From positions 1 to 64,000 of the forward strand of contig JBBSBV010000025.1 in NCBI GenBank assembly GCA_038250905.1: a DNA stretch of 64,000 bases. The letters run 5' to 3'. A model generated the notes under the pieces. That model saw only the letters and a program-made list of their open reading frames with translations. It did no database searches and was not told where the DNA came from. This document shows positions 53,575-61,500 of this stretch, piece by piece. The number at the start of each line of letters is the position of its first letter. The stretch's first letter is position 1. Both the position numbers and the translations under genes were made by a program. Origin of the DNA: JAENVU01 sp038250905. Its GTDB lineage: Bacteria > Actinomycetota > Acidimicrobiia > IMCC26256 > JAENVU01.

Positions 53575-55503
53575 GTGGTCGACACGCGTGATTCGGTCCG
53601 AAGTTGGTGGCCGGTCATGGCCTTGGGGGTGGGCGCGGCCGTCGTCGCGCTCCTGGCCCGGCACCTCCTGTACCCGGCGTTCTCCTGGAACCGGGACGAA
53701 TCGGTGTACCTCTGGCAGGTGAGCGGACTCCAGCACGGTCAGTTCACCTCGACGACCGGCGGGTTCCCGGGTGCGTTCCACCCCTGGCTCGCCGGGATCC
53801 GGGGCCACTCCTTCTTCTCGCAGTACACGTTGGGCTGGCCGCTGATCCTGCTCGCCGCCAAGGTGGGCTTCGGTTCGCCCGACGCCGCGTTGGCCCTCGG
53901 TGCGGTCCTCACCGTGGTGGGCACGTACCTGCTCGCACGGGAGATCACCGGCAACGATCGCATCGCCTGGATCTCCGGCGCGGTCATGCTCTGCTCGCCG
54001 ATCCTCGTGATCCAGAGCGGGATCTTCCTCGGTTACCTGTTCACGCTCGGGCTCGGGCTGCTCTTCACTACTGCGACCATTTCGGGGTTCCGCACCGCGA
54101 AGAAGGGTCGGCTGGTCGTCGCCGGCCTGCTCGTCGGCTGGATCTTCATGACCCGGCCGTTCGACGCGGTGCTCTGGGGCGGTGCCGTCGTCGGCGTCCT
54201 CGCCTGGGATCACCGCCGGCAACCCAAGGTCCTGCTCACGAACGCGATCGCGATCGGGCTGGGGTTCCTCCCTCTGCTCGTGGCGACGCTCGCCTACAAC
54301 AAGCACGTCACCGGCGCGTTCGGACAGTTCCCGATCACCGCCGCCGACCCGCTCGACACGTTCGGCTTCGGCCATCGCCGGATCATGCCGACGTTCCATC
54401 CGGCCAACTACACGCCGGGACAGGCCCTGCGGAGTACCACGAAGCAGGCCGTGTACCTCCCGATCTTCTTCGCCGGCAGTTACGTGCTCGCGGGCCTCGC
54501 CGGGTGGGGACTGTGGCGGCGCCGCAAGGAGCGGGGGACGCGGGTGATGATCGCGCTCGCGCTGGCCTTCCCCGCCGGGTACCTGTTCTTCTGGGGCATG
54601 TTCGTGTCGTCGCCGACGATGCCCCTCAGCGGTCCGATCTACTTCATCCCGATCTACGCGGTCCTCGCCATCGCCGGCGTCACCGAGGCCCTGCGCTGGT
54701 GGCAGGAACGGCGCCGGGTCACGGTCTGGCTCCTGGTGGCGATGGTGGTGCTGACGGTGCCGATCGGGATCAACCGCATCGACGTGAACCGGCGCATCAG
54801 CGAGTCGCAACTCCCGTGGAAGCGCAGTTCCGCGTCGGTCCCCGACAACTCGTTGGTGTTCGTCTGGCAGTCGGGCGACTACCTCATGTTCCTCAACCCC
54901 TATTCGGTGAACCGCCCGTCGATCACCGGCCCGGTCATCTATGCGGCCGACCAGGGCGCTGCCAACCTCGACGTTATGGCCGCGTACCCGCGCCGCCACG
55001 CCTACCTCCAGCAGACGTCGATTGCGCCGGTCGGCCAGGTACCCGACGACACGCCCGAGACCCCGCGCGTTCGACTCCGCCCGATCCGGTTGGTCCGCGG
55101 GAGCACCATCGGGATCCGAACGGCCGCGAAGGGACCCGCCGGCGGCCTCACCTTCTACGCGTACGACTCGGGCGGCGCGGCGATGACGCCCACCGAGTCG
55201 ACCGCTCGGACCACCGGCTATCGGGTCCAGGTCGGCGAGAGCAGCCAGGGCACGACCGGGCTCGGGACCCAGGGCACCGGGACGATCACGATCGGCCTCG
55301 GCCGGGGGAGCACCGCGGCCGAAGCTCGGGATCACCCCGTCTTCCGCCAGGCCATTCGGTACCGGGTGGCGAACGGCGAAATGGCCCTCATGACACCGAT
55401 CGACAGCTTCCAGCGGGTGAAACTCGGCCCGCACCTGCGGTGGGTAGGGGTATCGCCGGGAGTAGCATCGCCGCTCTCTCTGGCTACCCGACTGTCTCCC
55501 TGA
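53575..55503 (+). CDS. GT39-type (GT-C) glycosyltransferase membrane protein
   Basis: A 642-residue membrane protein. The first loop contains SWNRDESVYLWQ, an acidic motif typical of GT39-like enzymes, then a QHGQFTSTTGGFPGAFHPWL region. Roughly ten helices are followed by a ~220-residue extracytoplasmic C-terminal domain (from NRIDVNRRISESQLPWK) including YAYDSGGAAMTPTE and a GTQGTGTITIGLG repeat-like strand. Likely transfers a sugar from a polyprenyl-phosphate donor. GTG 53575 is preferred over the in-frame ATG at 53512 because the -10 box TACATT sits between them. It heads an operon with the flavoprotein and mannosyl-phosphate synthase genes. Confidence 0.85.
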   Translation: MVDTRDSVRSWWPVMALGVGAAVVALLARHLLYPAFSWNRDESVYLWQVSGLQHGQFTSTTGGFPGAFHPWLAGIRGHSFFSQYTLGWPLILLAAKVGFGSPDAALALGAVLTVVGTYLLAREITGNDRIAWISGAVMLCSPILVIQSGIFLGYLFTLGLGLLFTTATISGFRTAKKGRLVVAGLLVGWIFMTRPFDAVLWGGAVVGVLAWDHRRQPKVLLTNAIAIGLGFLPLLVATLAYNKHVTGAFGQFPITAADPLDTFGFGHRRIMPTFHPANYTPGQALRSTTKQAVYLPIFFAGSYVLAGLAGWGLWRRRKERGTRVMIALALAFPAGYLFFWGMFVSSPTMPLSGPIYFIPIYAVLAIAGVTEALRWWQERRRVTVWLLVAMVVLTVPIGINRIDVNRRISESQLPWKRSSASVPDNSLVFVWQSGDYLMFLNPYSVNRPSITGPVIYAADQGAANLDVMAAYPRRHAYLQQTSIAPVGQVPDDTPETPRVRLRPIRLVRGSTIGIRTAAKGPAGGLTFYAYDSGGAAMTPTESTARTTGYRVQVGESSQGTTGLGTQGTGTITIGLGRGSTAAEARDHPVFRQAIRYRVANGEMALMTPIDSFQRVKLGPHLRWVGVSPGVASPLSLATRLSP

Positions 55504-55510
55504 GGAAGTG

Positions 55511-57079
55511 ATGACGCAATCCGACGCGGCACCCGCGACGTCCTCGTCGGTGGTGATCATCGGCGCAGGGCCCGCCGGGCTCACCGCTGCCTACCAACTG
55601 GCCAAGGCCGGTCGGACGGCCACCATCCTCGAAGCCGATGACATCGTCGGTGGCATCAGTCGTACCGTCGAGCGCGACGGTTGGCGGTTCGACATCGGTG
55701 GCCACCGGTTCTTCACCAAGGTCCGCGACGTCGACGACCTGTGGTTCGAGATCCTCGGTGCCGACGAGTTCCTCCAGCGCCCCCGGATGTCCCGCATCCT
55801 CTACCGGGGCAAGCTCTACGACTACCCGCTCAAGCCGCTCAACGCATTGCGCAACCTCGGACCGGTGGAAGCCGTCCGCTGTGTGAGTTCGTACGGCTGG
55901 GCCAAGATTCACCCGCCGGAGGACACCAGCAACCTCGAGGGCTTTTATGTGAGCCAGTTCGGTTGGCGGCTCTACGAACACTTCTTCCGCCGGTACAACG
56001 AGAAGGTCTGGGGCGTCCCGACCCGCGAGATGTCGGCCGACTTCGGTGCGCAGCGCTCCAAGGGCATGTCGCTCATGACCGCGATCACCGAGAGTCTCAC
56101 CCCGAAGTGGCTGAAGGCGCGCCGTAGCAAGGGCGAGCAGGTCACGTCGCTCATCGAGTCGTTCAACTACCCGAAGTACGGGCCCGGACAGATGTGGGAA
56201 CGTTGCGCCGAGATCGTCACCGCCGAGGGCACCGACCTGATCTTCGACGCCAAAGTGGTCAAGGTCTCCCACCGGGACGGTCGGGCGTACGCGGTCACTG
56301 CGATCGTCGACGGTGCAGAGCGCACCTTCCCGGCCGACGACGTCATCTCGTCGATGCCGTTCCGGTCGCTGATCCGCGCCATGGACCCGCCGGTCCCCGA
56401 CGACGTGCGCGCGGCAGCCGAGGGGCTCACCTACCGCGACTTCATGACCGTGGCGCTCGTGGTGCCCCAGGAGTACTCGTTCCCCGACAACTGGATCTAC
56501 ATCCACGATCCGGCGGTCAAGGTCGGTCGTATCCAGAACTTCGGTTCGTGGTCGCCCTACCTCGTGAAGGAGGGCCGGACCTGTCTCGGCCTCGAGTTCT
56601 TCGTGAACGAGGGCGACGACATGTGGACCAAGGCCGACGACGACCTCATCGAGCAGGCGAAACGCGAACTGCAGCACCTCGGCCTCGCCGACAGCTCGAA
56701 GGTGGAAGCCGGGTACGTGGTGCGGATGCCGAAGGCGTATCCCGTCTACGACGAGCACTATCAGGACAACGTGGCGGTGCTGCGCCGATGGATCGCAGAG
56801 CACGCCCCGAACGTGATGCCCACGGGTCGCAACGGCATGCACAAGTACAACAACCAGGACCACTCGATGCTCACCGCGATGTTGTCCGTCGACAACATCC
56901 TGGGCGCACACCACGACGTCTGGACCGTCAACGTCGAGGACGAGTATCACGAGGAGACCATCGATCGCACTGAACGCGACGGCAGTGCCGGGCGGGCCGG
57001 TACCGGTCGGGACGCGCCCGTGCTGGCGCGCGAATCGATCGAAGCGGCCGCCGCCCGTCGACGTGAAGGTGAGAGCTAG
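55511..57079 (+). CDS. NAD(P)/FAD-dependent oxidoreductase, UDP-galactopyranose-mutase-like
   Basis: A 522-residue flavoprotein. The FAD-binding motif GAGPAG is at 18-23, followed by ILEADDIVGGISRTV and IGGHRFFTKV, and the C-terminal SMLTAMLSVDNILG flavin-site end. This subgroup (amine-oxidase/UGM-like) is usually encoded beside glycosyltransferases and polyprenol sugar synthases and is thought to act on lipid-linked or nucleotide sugars, but the reaction is not established. A GAGGAAG ribosome-binding site is seven bases before the ATG. The mannosyl transferase GTG follows its stop with no gap, so coupling is strong. Confidence 0.87.
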   Translation: MTQSDAAPATSSSVVIIGAGPAGLTAAYQLAKAGRTATILEADDIVGGISRTVERDGWRFDIGGHRFFTKVRDVDDLWFEILGADEFLQRPRMSRILYRGKLYDYPLKPLNALRNLGPVEAVRCVSSYGWAKIHPPEDTSNLEGFYVSQFGWRLYEHFFRRYNEKVWGVPTREMSADFGAQRSKGMSLMTAITESLTPKWLKARRSKGEQVTSLIESFNYPKYGPGQMWERCAEIVTAEGTDLIFDAKVVKVSHRDGRAYAVTAIVDGAERTFPADDVISSMPFRSLIRAMDPPVPDDVRAAAEGLTYRDFMTVALVVPQEYSFPDNWIYIHDPAVKVGRIQNFGSWSPYLVKEGRTCLGLEFFVNEGDDMWTKADDDLIEQAKRELQHLGLADSSKVEAGYVVRMPKAYPVYDEHYQDNVAVLRRWIAEHAPNVMPTGRNGMHKYNNQDHSMLTAMLSVDNILGAHHDVWTVNVEDEYHEETIDRTERDGSAGRAGTGRDAPVLARESIEAAAARRREGES

Positions 57080-57808
57080 GTGCGAGTCCAGATCTGTACG
57101 CCGACGTACATCGAAGGCGACAACATCGAGGAGTTCCTCCGCAAGACCCGCGCCGCGATCCCGTCGGCCGACATCCTGGTCCTCGACGACAACAGTCCCG
57201 ACGGGACGGCCGACATCGCCGAGCGGGTCGCGGCCGAGTTGGGCCAGATCGAGGTGCTGCGCCGGCCGGAGAAGCTCGGACTCGGCGCCGCGTATCGAGC
57301 CGGCTTCGCCGTCGGCATCGCGCGTGGGTACGAGGTCGTCTGCCAGATCGACGCCGACCTCTCGCACGACCCCGAGGTACTGCCGGATCTGGTGGCCGCG
57401 ATCAGCGCGGGTGCCGACCTGGCCATCGGGTCGCGCTACGTGCCCGGGGGCGAGATCCCGCACTGGCCGTGGCGACGCCGGGCGCTCTCGAAGTACGGCA
57501 ACTTCTACACCGGCTTCATGCTGCGCACCGGTGTGCACGACGCCACCGCCGGCTACCGCGCCTTCCGGGCCGACACGCTGAAGGGGATCGACTTCGCCGC
57601 CACCCGGGCCAAGGGATACGGGTTCCAGATCGAGTTGGCCTACCGGGTCTCCCAGCACGGCGGGAAGATCGTCGAGATCCCGATCACCTTCACGGACCGG
57701 GTCCGGGGCCAGTCGAAGATGTCGATGGCGGTCATGGCCGAGGAGATGGCGCTGGTCAGCTGGTGGGGGATCCGGGACCGCATCCGGCGCCGTCGTCCCC
57801 CGCGCTGA
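57080..57808 (+). CDS. Polyprenol monophosphomannose synthase-type GT2
   Basis: A 242-residue family-2 glycosyltransferase (GT-A fold) that would make polyprenyl-phosphate-mannose from GDP-mannose on the cytoplasmic side. The nucleotide-binding VLDDNSPDGT (Asp36-Asp37) and the metal motif QIDADLSHDP (Asp91, Asp93) are clear, as are AIGSRYVPGG and FTDRVRGQSKMS. There is no C-terminal membrane or acyltransferase domain, unlike the Ppm1 fusion of some mycobacteria. The product is the donor for GT-C enzymes such as those encoded around it, a strong functional link. The GTG immediately follows the upstream TAG. Confidence 0.92.
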   Translation: MRVQICTPTYIEGDNIEEFLRKTRAAIPSADILVLDDNSPDGTADIAERVAAELGQIEVLRRPEKLGLGAAYRAGFAVGIARGYEVVCQIDADLSHDPEVLPDLVAAISAGADLAIGSRYVPGGEIPHWPWRRRALSKYGNFYTGFMLRTGVHDATAGYRAFRADTLKGIDFAATRAKGYGFQIELAYRVSQHGGKIVEIPITFTDRVRGQSKMSMAVMAEEMALVSWWGIRDRIRRRRPPR

Positions 57809-57835
57809 GTCCCCCCGATACCGACCGGGCGCGAC

Positions 57836-59542
57836 CTACTTCTGCTTGCACTTCACGTAGAGCTGGTAGAGCGGCTTGTGGTCGTCCGGCCGATGGCCGA
57901 AGTTCTTGACCAGGCAGAAGTCCCGCTGCAACACCTTGGTCGACTCCGTGCTCCCGAACTGCCGCGAGTCGTTGGGCTCGGACCAGTTGGTCCACACGCC
58001 CGAGAGGATCGCCACTTGGGAATGCGCGAGGTCCGACGGCATGCGTGAACCCTTCCGGTTCGCGACCCCGGGGTCCATCTCGATGTAATAGGTGCCCGGT
58101 GGATACTCCGGCAGCAGGTAGTAGAGGTAGGCGTCCGAGTACGGCGTCTTGCGCAGATCCGTCGTGCCGACGAAGAGCTTGGCGCCGGGTTTGGCCACCT
58201 TCGGAACTTCCTTCAGCAGCGCCTTCGCCGCGTCGGCCACGTCGGGCCGGCCGTAATAGAAGGTGCGACCGTTGCGGGTGATCGGGAACGCGAGCCGGTG
58301 TTTGCCGAAGGACTGTGCGGTGAAGTCGGCGTAGGACCAGCCGGTGAAGTGCGGGATGAGGAGCACCACGCCGATCGGGATCGCCAAGGCACACACGGTG
58401 CGTCGCCAGAACGCGCCGTTGGTGCCGGTGCGGAGGTGCCAGAACTCGAAGGCCGCGACCGGCAGGAGCGCGACCGAGACGCAGGAGACCCACGAGAAGT
58501 GCGCCGAGTCCACCCGTTGGACGCCCTGGGAGATGATCCCGAGCCCGAACAGTCCCGAGGCGAGGAGTACCCGCGCCGGATGACGGTCGGGGTCGCGTTT
58601 GACCGCGAGGCGGCCGATGACGGGCACCAGGATGACCACCGCGATCATGAAGAAGAACCAGATGAAGAGCTGCTGGCTGGTCTCGAGGTGGGGGAGTGGC
58701 CACTTGGGCGGCGAGATCGCGCCGGAGCGCTGCAGGAAGCCGTCGAGGTGGCTCCAGGACGGCGGGATGGGCAAGCGTCGCCCGCCGCGCAGGTACACGA
58801 CCGGGTCGAGCACCATCCCCTTGAACGTGTTGTACGGCCCGGCCGTCGCCAGCTGGATGATGTAGAGGCTGAGCCCGATGCCGAGCCCGGTGAGGTAGCG
58901 CCGGGTCATGCCGCGCCCGGTGCCCCAGAGCCCGCCGAGTGCGCCGAGGCCGACCGCGATGACGAGGTCGAGGCGGAACAACAGTGCCCCCGCGCTCACC
59001 ATGCCGCCCCAGAACGCGAACCGGGCCGCGAGCGCCGGGTCGATCGTGAGCCGACGCCGGCCGGCGAGCACCAGCCCGAGCCCGAGCAGGCCGAGGGCCA
59101 CGCCTCCGATCCACGCCAGGGCCGTGAGGCCGAGCGGCGGGAGGATGAAGAGAAGGGAGAGGAGCGCGCAGCAGAGCGCGAGGCGCCGGCCCCAGGCCCG
59201 GGCGAGCCAGTAGATCCCGGCGACGACACCGATCTGCTGCAGGAGTGCGAAGAGGCGTTCCGACCAGAGCCTCACGCCGAGGACCTTCATCCACCCCGCG
59301 AGTGCCCACAGGCTGCCGGGACCGTAGAGGTGCAGGAAGTCGCGGTTGGGGAAGTCGCCGTGGAGAACCCGCTCCGGGAAGACGAGCATGAAGCCCTCTT
59401 CCATCGGCGGCCCCTGGTTGCGCAACAGGCCGCGCAGCGGCAACGCGAACGCGAGGGCGAGGACCAGGAAGACGACGATCCGCTTGGTGCGGGGCGACCA
59501 TGCCGCCACCCGATCCGACGTGCGTGCCACCAGCCCGCTCAT
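57836..59542 (-). CDS. GT-C-type membrane protein, probable glycosyltransferase
   Basis: A 568-residue membrane protein. The first loop has RNQGPPMEEGFMLVFPERVLHGDFPNRDFLHLYGPGSLW, a typical GT-C loop with acidic residues and the conserved YGPGSLW. There are about ten helices (for example LGLTALAWIGGVALGLLGLGLVLAG), and an extracytoplasmic C-terminal domain (from SFGKHRLAFPITRNGRTFYYG) containing LKEVPKVAKPGAKLFVGTTDL, YYLLPEYPPGTYYIEMDP and a Cys-rich end (FCLVKNFGH...VKCKQK). The acceptor is unknown. The ATG at 59542 has a long leader from a TACTCT -10 box at 59594-59599 on the minus strand. Convergent with the synthase gene. Confidence 0.82.
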   Translation of the reverse strand: MSGLVARTSDRVAAWSPRTKRIVVFLVLALAFALPLRGLLRNQGPPMEEGFMLVFPERVLHGDFPNRDFLHLYGPGSLWALAGWMKVLGVRLWSERLFALLQQIGVVAGIYWLARAWGRRLALCCALLSLLFILPPLGLTALAWIGGVALGLLGLGLVLAGRRRLTIDPALAARFAFWGGMVSAGALLFRLDLVIAVGLGALGGLWGTGRGMTRRYLTGLGIGLSLYIIQLATAGPYNTFKGMVLDPVVYLRGGRRLPIPPSWSHLDGFLQRSGAISPPKWPLPHLETSQQLFIWFFFMIAVVILVPVIGRLAVKRDPDRHPARVLLASGLFGLGIISQGVQRVDSAHFSWVSCVSVALLPVAAFEFWHLRTGTNGAFWRRTVCALAIPIGVVLLIPHFTGWSYADFTAQSFGKHRLAFPITRNGRTFYYGRPDVADAAKALLKEVPKVAKPGAKLFVGTTDLRKTPYSDAYLYYLLPEYPPGTYYIEMDPGVANRKGSRMPSDLAHSQVAILSGVWTNWSEPNDSRQFGSTESTKVLQRDFCLVKNFGHRPDDHKPLYQLYVKCKQK

Positions 59543-59657
59543 GCGGCGGACGCGGCGCGCGGAGAACGCTGGAACCGGGGCCGCATCGAGGGCAGAGTAG
59601 TCGGACCCGCAGCAAAAACCGACGTATGGGTGCGCCTCGAAGCACCGGGTGGAACCG

Positions 59658-59663
59658 TAGAAT
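59658..59663 (+). promoter_or_regulatory. -10 element, leaderless promoter of GT-C gene
   Basis: TAGAAT followed by seven bases and the ATG at 59671; decides the start against an upstream in-frame extension. Confidence 0.5.
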
Positions 59664-59670
59664 CCCCTCG

Positions 59671-61500
59671 ATGCCGACGTCGTCCGTGCGGGAACTCGAC
59701 GTTGCCCGCAGCCGGCCCCGCGGATCGCGACCGGTCACGACGCTGGTGTGGCTCGGCTTCGTCGTGGGCTTCGTCATCACCCTGATCGCGCTGGCCCGGC
59801 CCCGCTGGTTCCCGATCCTCGACCTCGCCCAGACCGAGATGCGGGTGAGGGACGTGTTCACGCTCCACCCGCCCCTGATCGGTCTCCCTGGCCGCATCGG
59901 CAACCTCGCCCGGCAGGGCAGTCACCCGGGCCCCCTGAGCTTCTGGACGCTCGCACCGTTCTACAAGCTGTTCGGATCGTCGGCCTGGGCCCTGCAGGCG
60001 GCGACTGCGACCCTCAACGCCATCGCGATCGGCCTCAGCCTGGTGATCACCCGGCGCCGGGGCGGGACGAACCTCGTGCTCGGTATGGCCGCAGTACTTG
60101 CCGCGCTCACGTGGTTCGACGGCCCGTCGGTGCTCACCCAGGCCTGGAACCCGTACCTGCCGATGATGTGGTTCATGGTCGTGATGCTCGGGGTCTGGTC
60201 GGTCCTCTGTGACGACCTCGCCGTCCTGCCGATCACCACGTTCGCGGCGGTCTTCTGCCTGCAGACCCACATCTCGTACCTCGGCCTGGTCGGCGGCCTC
60301 GGCGGCGTCACCGCGGTGTGGCTGGTCTGGAGCGGATGGAAACGGCGCCCGGCGCTGGGGGAGCACCCGTGGCGTTGGGTCGCGATCTCGGTCGGCATCG
60401 TGGTGGTCACCACCATTCCGATGATCGTCCAGCAGGTCCGTCACGAACCCGGGAACATCACCCTGATCTGGGAACACTTCACCAACCCGCCGGAAGCCGC
60501 GATCGGCGCGCGCCAGGGGCTCGACGTGCTGTTGGTCCACCTCAACCCGTGGCGGCTCCTCGGCGGGCAGGATGCCACCACCGGTTCGGTCCTGCCCGGT
60601 CTCGGGCTCACGCTCGTCTGGGCGGTCAGCGTCTTCGTCGCGTGGCGCCGGCGCGCGTCGTCGCTCCTCGCCCTCGACGTGGTGATCGCAGTGAGTCTCG
60701 TCCTCGGCCTGTTCTCGATCGCGAGCATCTTCGGGTTCGTCTGGTACTACCTGATGCGCTGGGCGTGGGGCATCAACGCGCTCATGCTCTTCACCATCGG
60801 TTGGGCGGTCGTGGTCCAACGTGCCCAACCGATACGGCGGACGGCGCGGACGCCGCGGCTCGTGGGGATCGGTCTCGCGGTGATCACCGCGATCTATCTC
60901 CTCGGATTCGCGATCGACGGCGCATCCGCGGAACCGCCGACTCCGCGCGTCTCCACCGCGCTCGGGCGGCTGGTCCGACCCACGGTGCGGGCCATCGACG
61001 CGGGCTCGGTGCCCGGCGGCGGCCGCTCGGGCCGGTACCAGGTCACGTTCGTCGACCCGGTCACGATCAACGCGCCGGGCTACGGCCTGCTCTCGGAGTT
61101 GGAACGCTCCGGTATTCACGCCGGTCTCTCGCCCGTCTACGCGGCAATCGTGCGCGACCAGCGCGTCGTCACCAAGCGCCAGGCGACCGGGGTCGTGCAC
61201 CTCTCGGTGGGTCCCGACATCGCGCGGTGGAACCGCAAACCCGGCGCGCACCGCGTTGCCACCGTCGACCTGCGCACGCCGACCGAGCGGCGCGAGTTCG
61301 ACCGCCTGAAGTCCGAAGTCCGGGCCGAGTTGATCGCCGCCCACCATCGGAGTCTGGTGCGCAACCTCGACGAGAACATCTTCACCGCCACCTTCGTGAC
61401 CGACATCCCGGTCCGGACGCAACGCAAGCTCAAGCGCATGCTCGACATCGGGGAGCCGTCGGCGATCTTCGTCGGACCGGGAACGTTGGCGGACGCGTGA
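59671..61500 (+). CDS. GT-C-type membrane protein
   Basis: A 609-residue polytopic membrane protein. After the first helix (TLVWLGFVVGFVITLIALA) comes the acidic loop ILDLAQTEMRVRDVFTLHPPLIG and SHPGPLSFWTLAPFYKLFG. About ten helices are followed by a ~180-residue extracytoplasmic domain (VSTALGRLVRPTVRAID onward). It is a paralogue of the next gene, sharing the MRVRDVF/LRVQDVF loop and a similar ending (GEPSAIFVGPGTLADA against ETVGVYVGPVNTPSP). Probably a polyprenyl-phosphate-sugar-dependent glycosyltransferase; no donor can be assigned. The GTG of the next gene overlaps its stop. Confidence 0.8.
   Translation: MPTSSVRELDVARSRPRGSRPVTTLVWLGFVVGFVITLIALARPRWFPILDLAQTEMRVRDVFTLHPPLIGLPGRIGNLARQGSHPGPLSFWTLAPFYKLFGSSAWALQAATATLNAIAIGLSLVITRRRGGTNLVLGMAAVLAALTWFDGPSVLTQAWNPYLPMMWFMVVMLGVWSVLCDDLAVLPITTFAAVFCLQTHISYLGLVGGLGGVTAVWLVWSGWKRRPALGEHPWRWVAISVGIVVVTTIPMIVQQVRHEPGNITLIWEHFTNPPEAAIGARQGLDVLLVHLNPWRLLGGQDATTGSVLPGLGLTLVWAVSVFVAWRRRASSLLALDVVIAVSLVLGLFSIASIFGFVWYYLMRWAWGINALMLFTIGWAVVVQRAQPIRRTARTPRLVGIGLAVITAIYLLGFAIDGASAEPPTPRVSTALGRLVRPTVRAIDAGSVPGGGRSGRYQVTFVDPVTINAPGYGLLSELERSGIHAGLSPVYAAIVRDQRVVTKRQATGVVHLSVGPDIARWNRKPGAHRVATVDLRTPTERREFDRLKSEVRAELIAAHHRSLVRNLDENIFTATFVTDIPVRTQRKLKRMLDIGEPSAIFVGPGTLADA

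Noticed and set aside
49583..53722. 1379-codon open frame on the plus strand
   Set aside because: Antisense shadow of AftD-like copy 2; compositionally extreme with no recognisable motif or membrane segment, whereas the minus-strand protein has a full family architecture.
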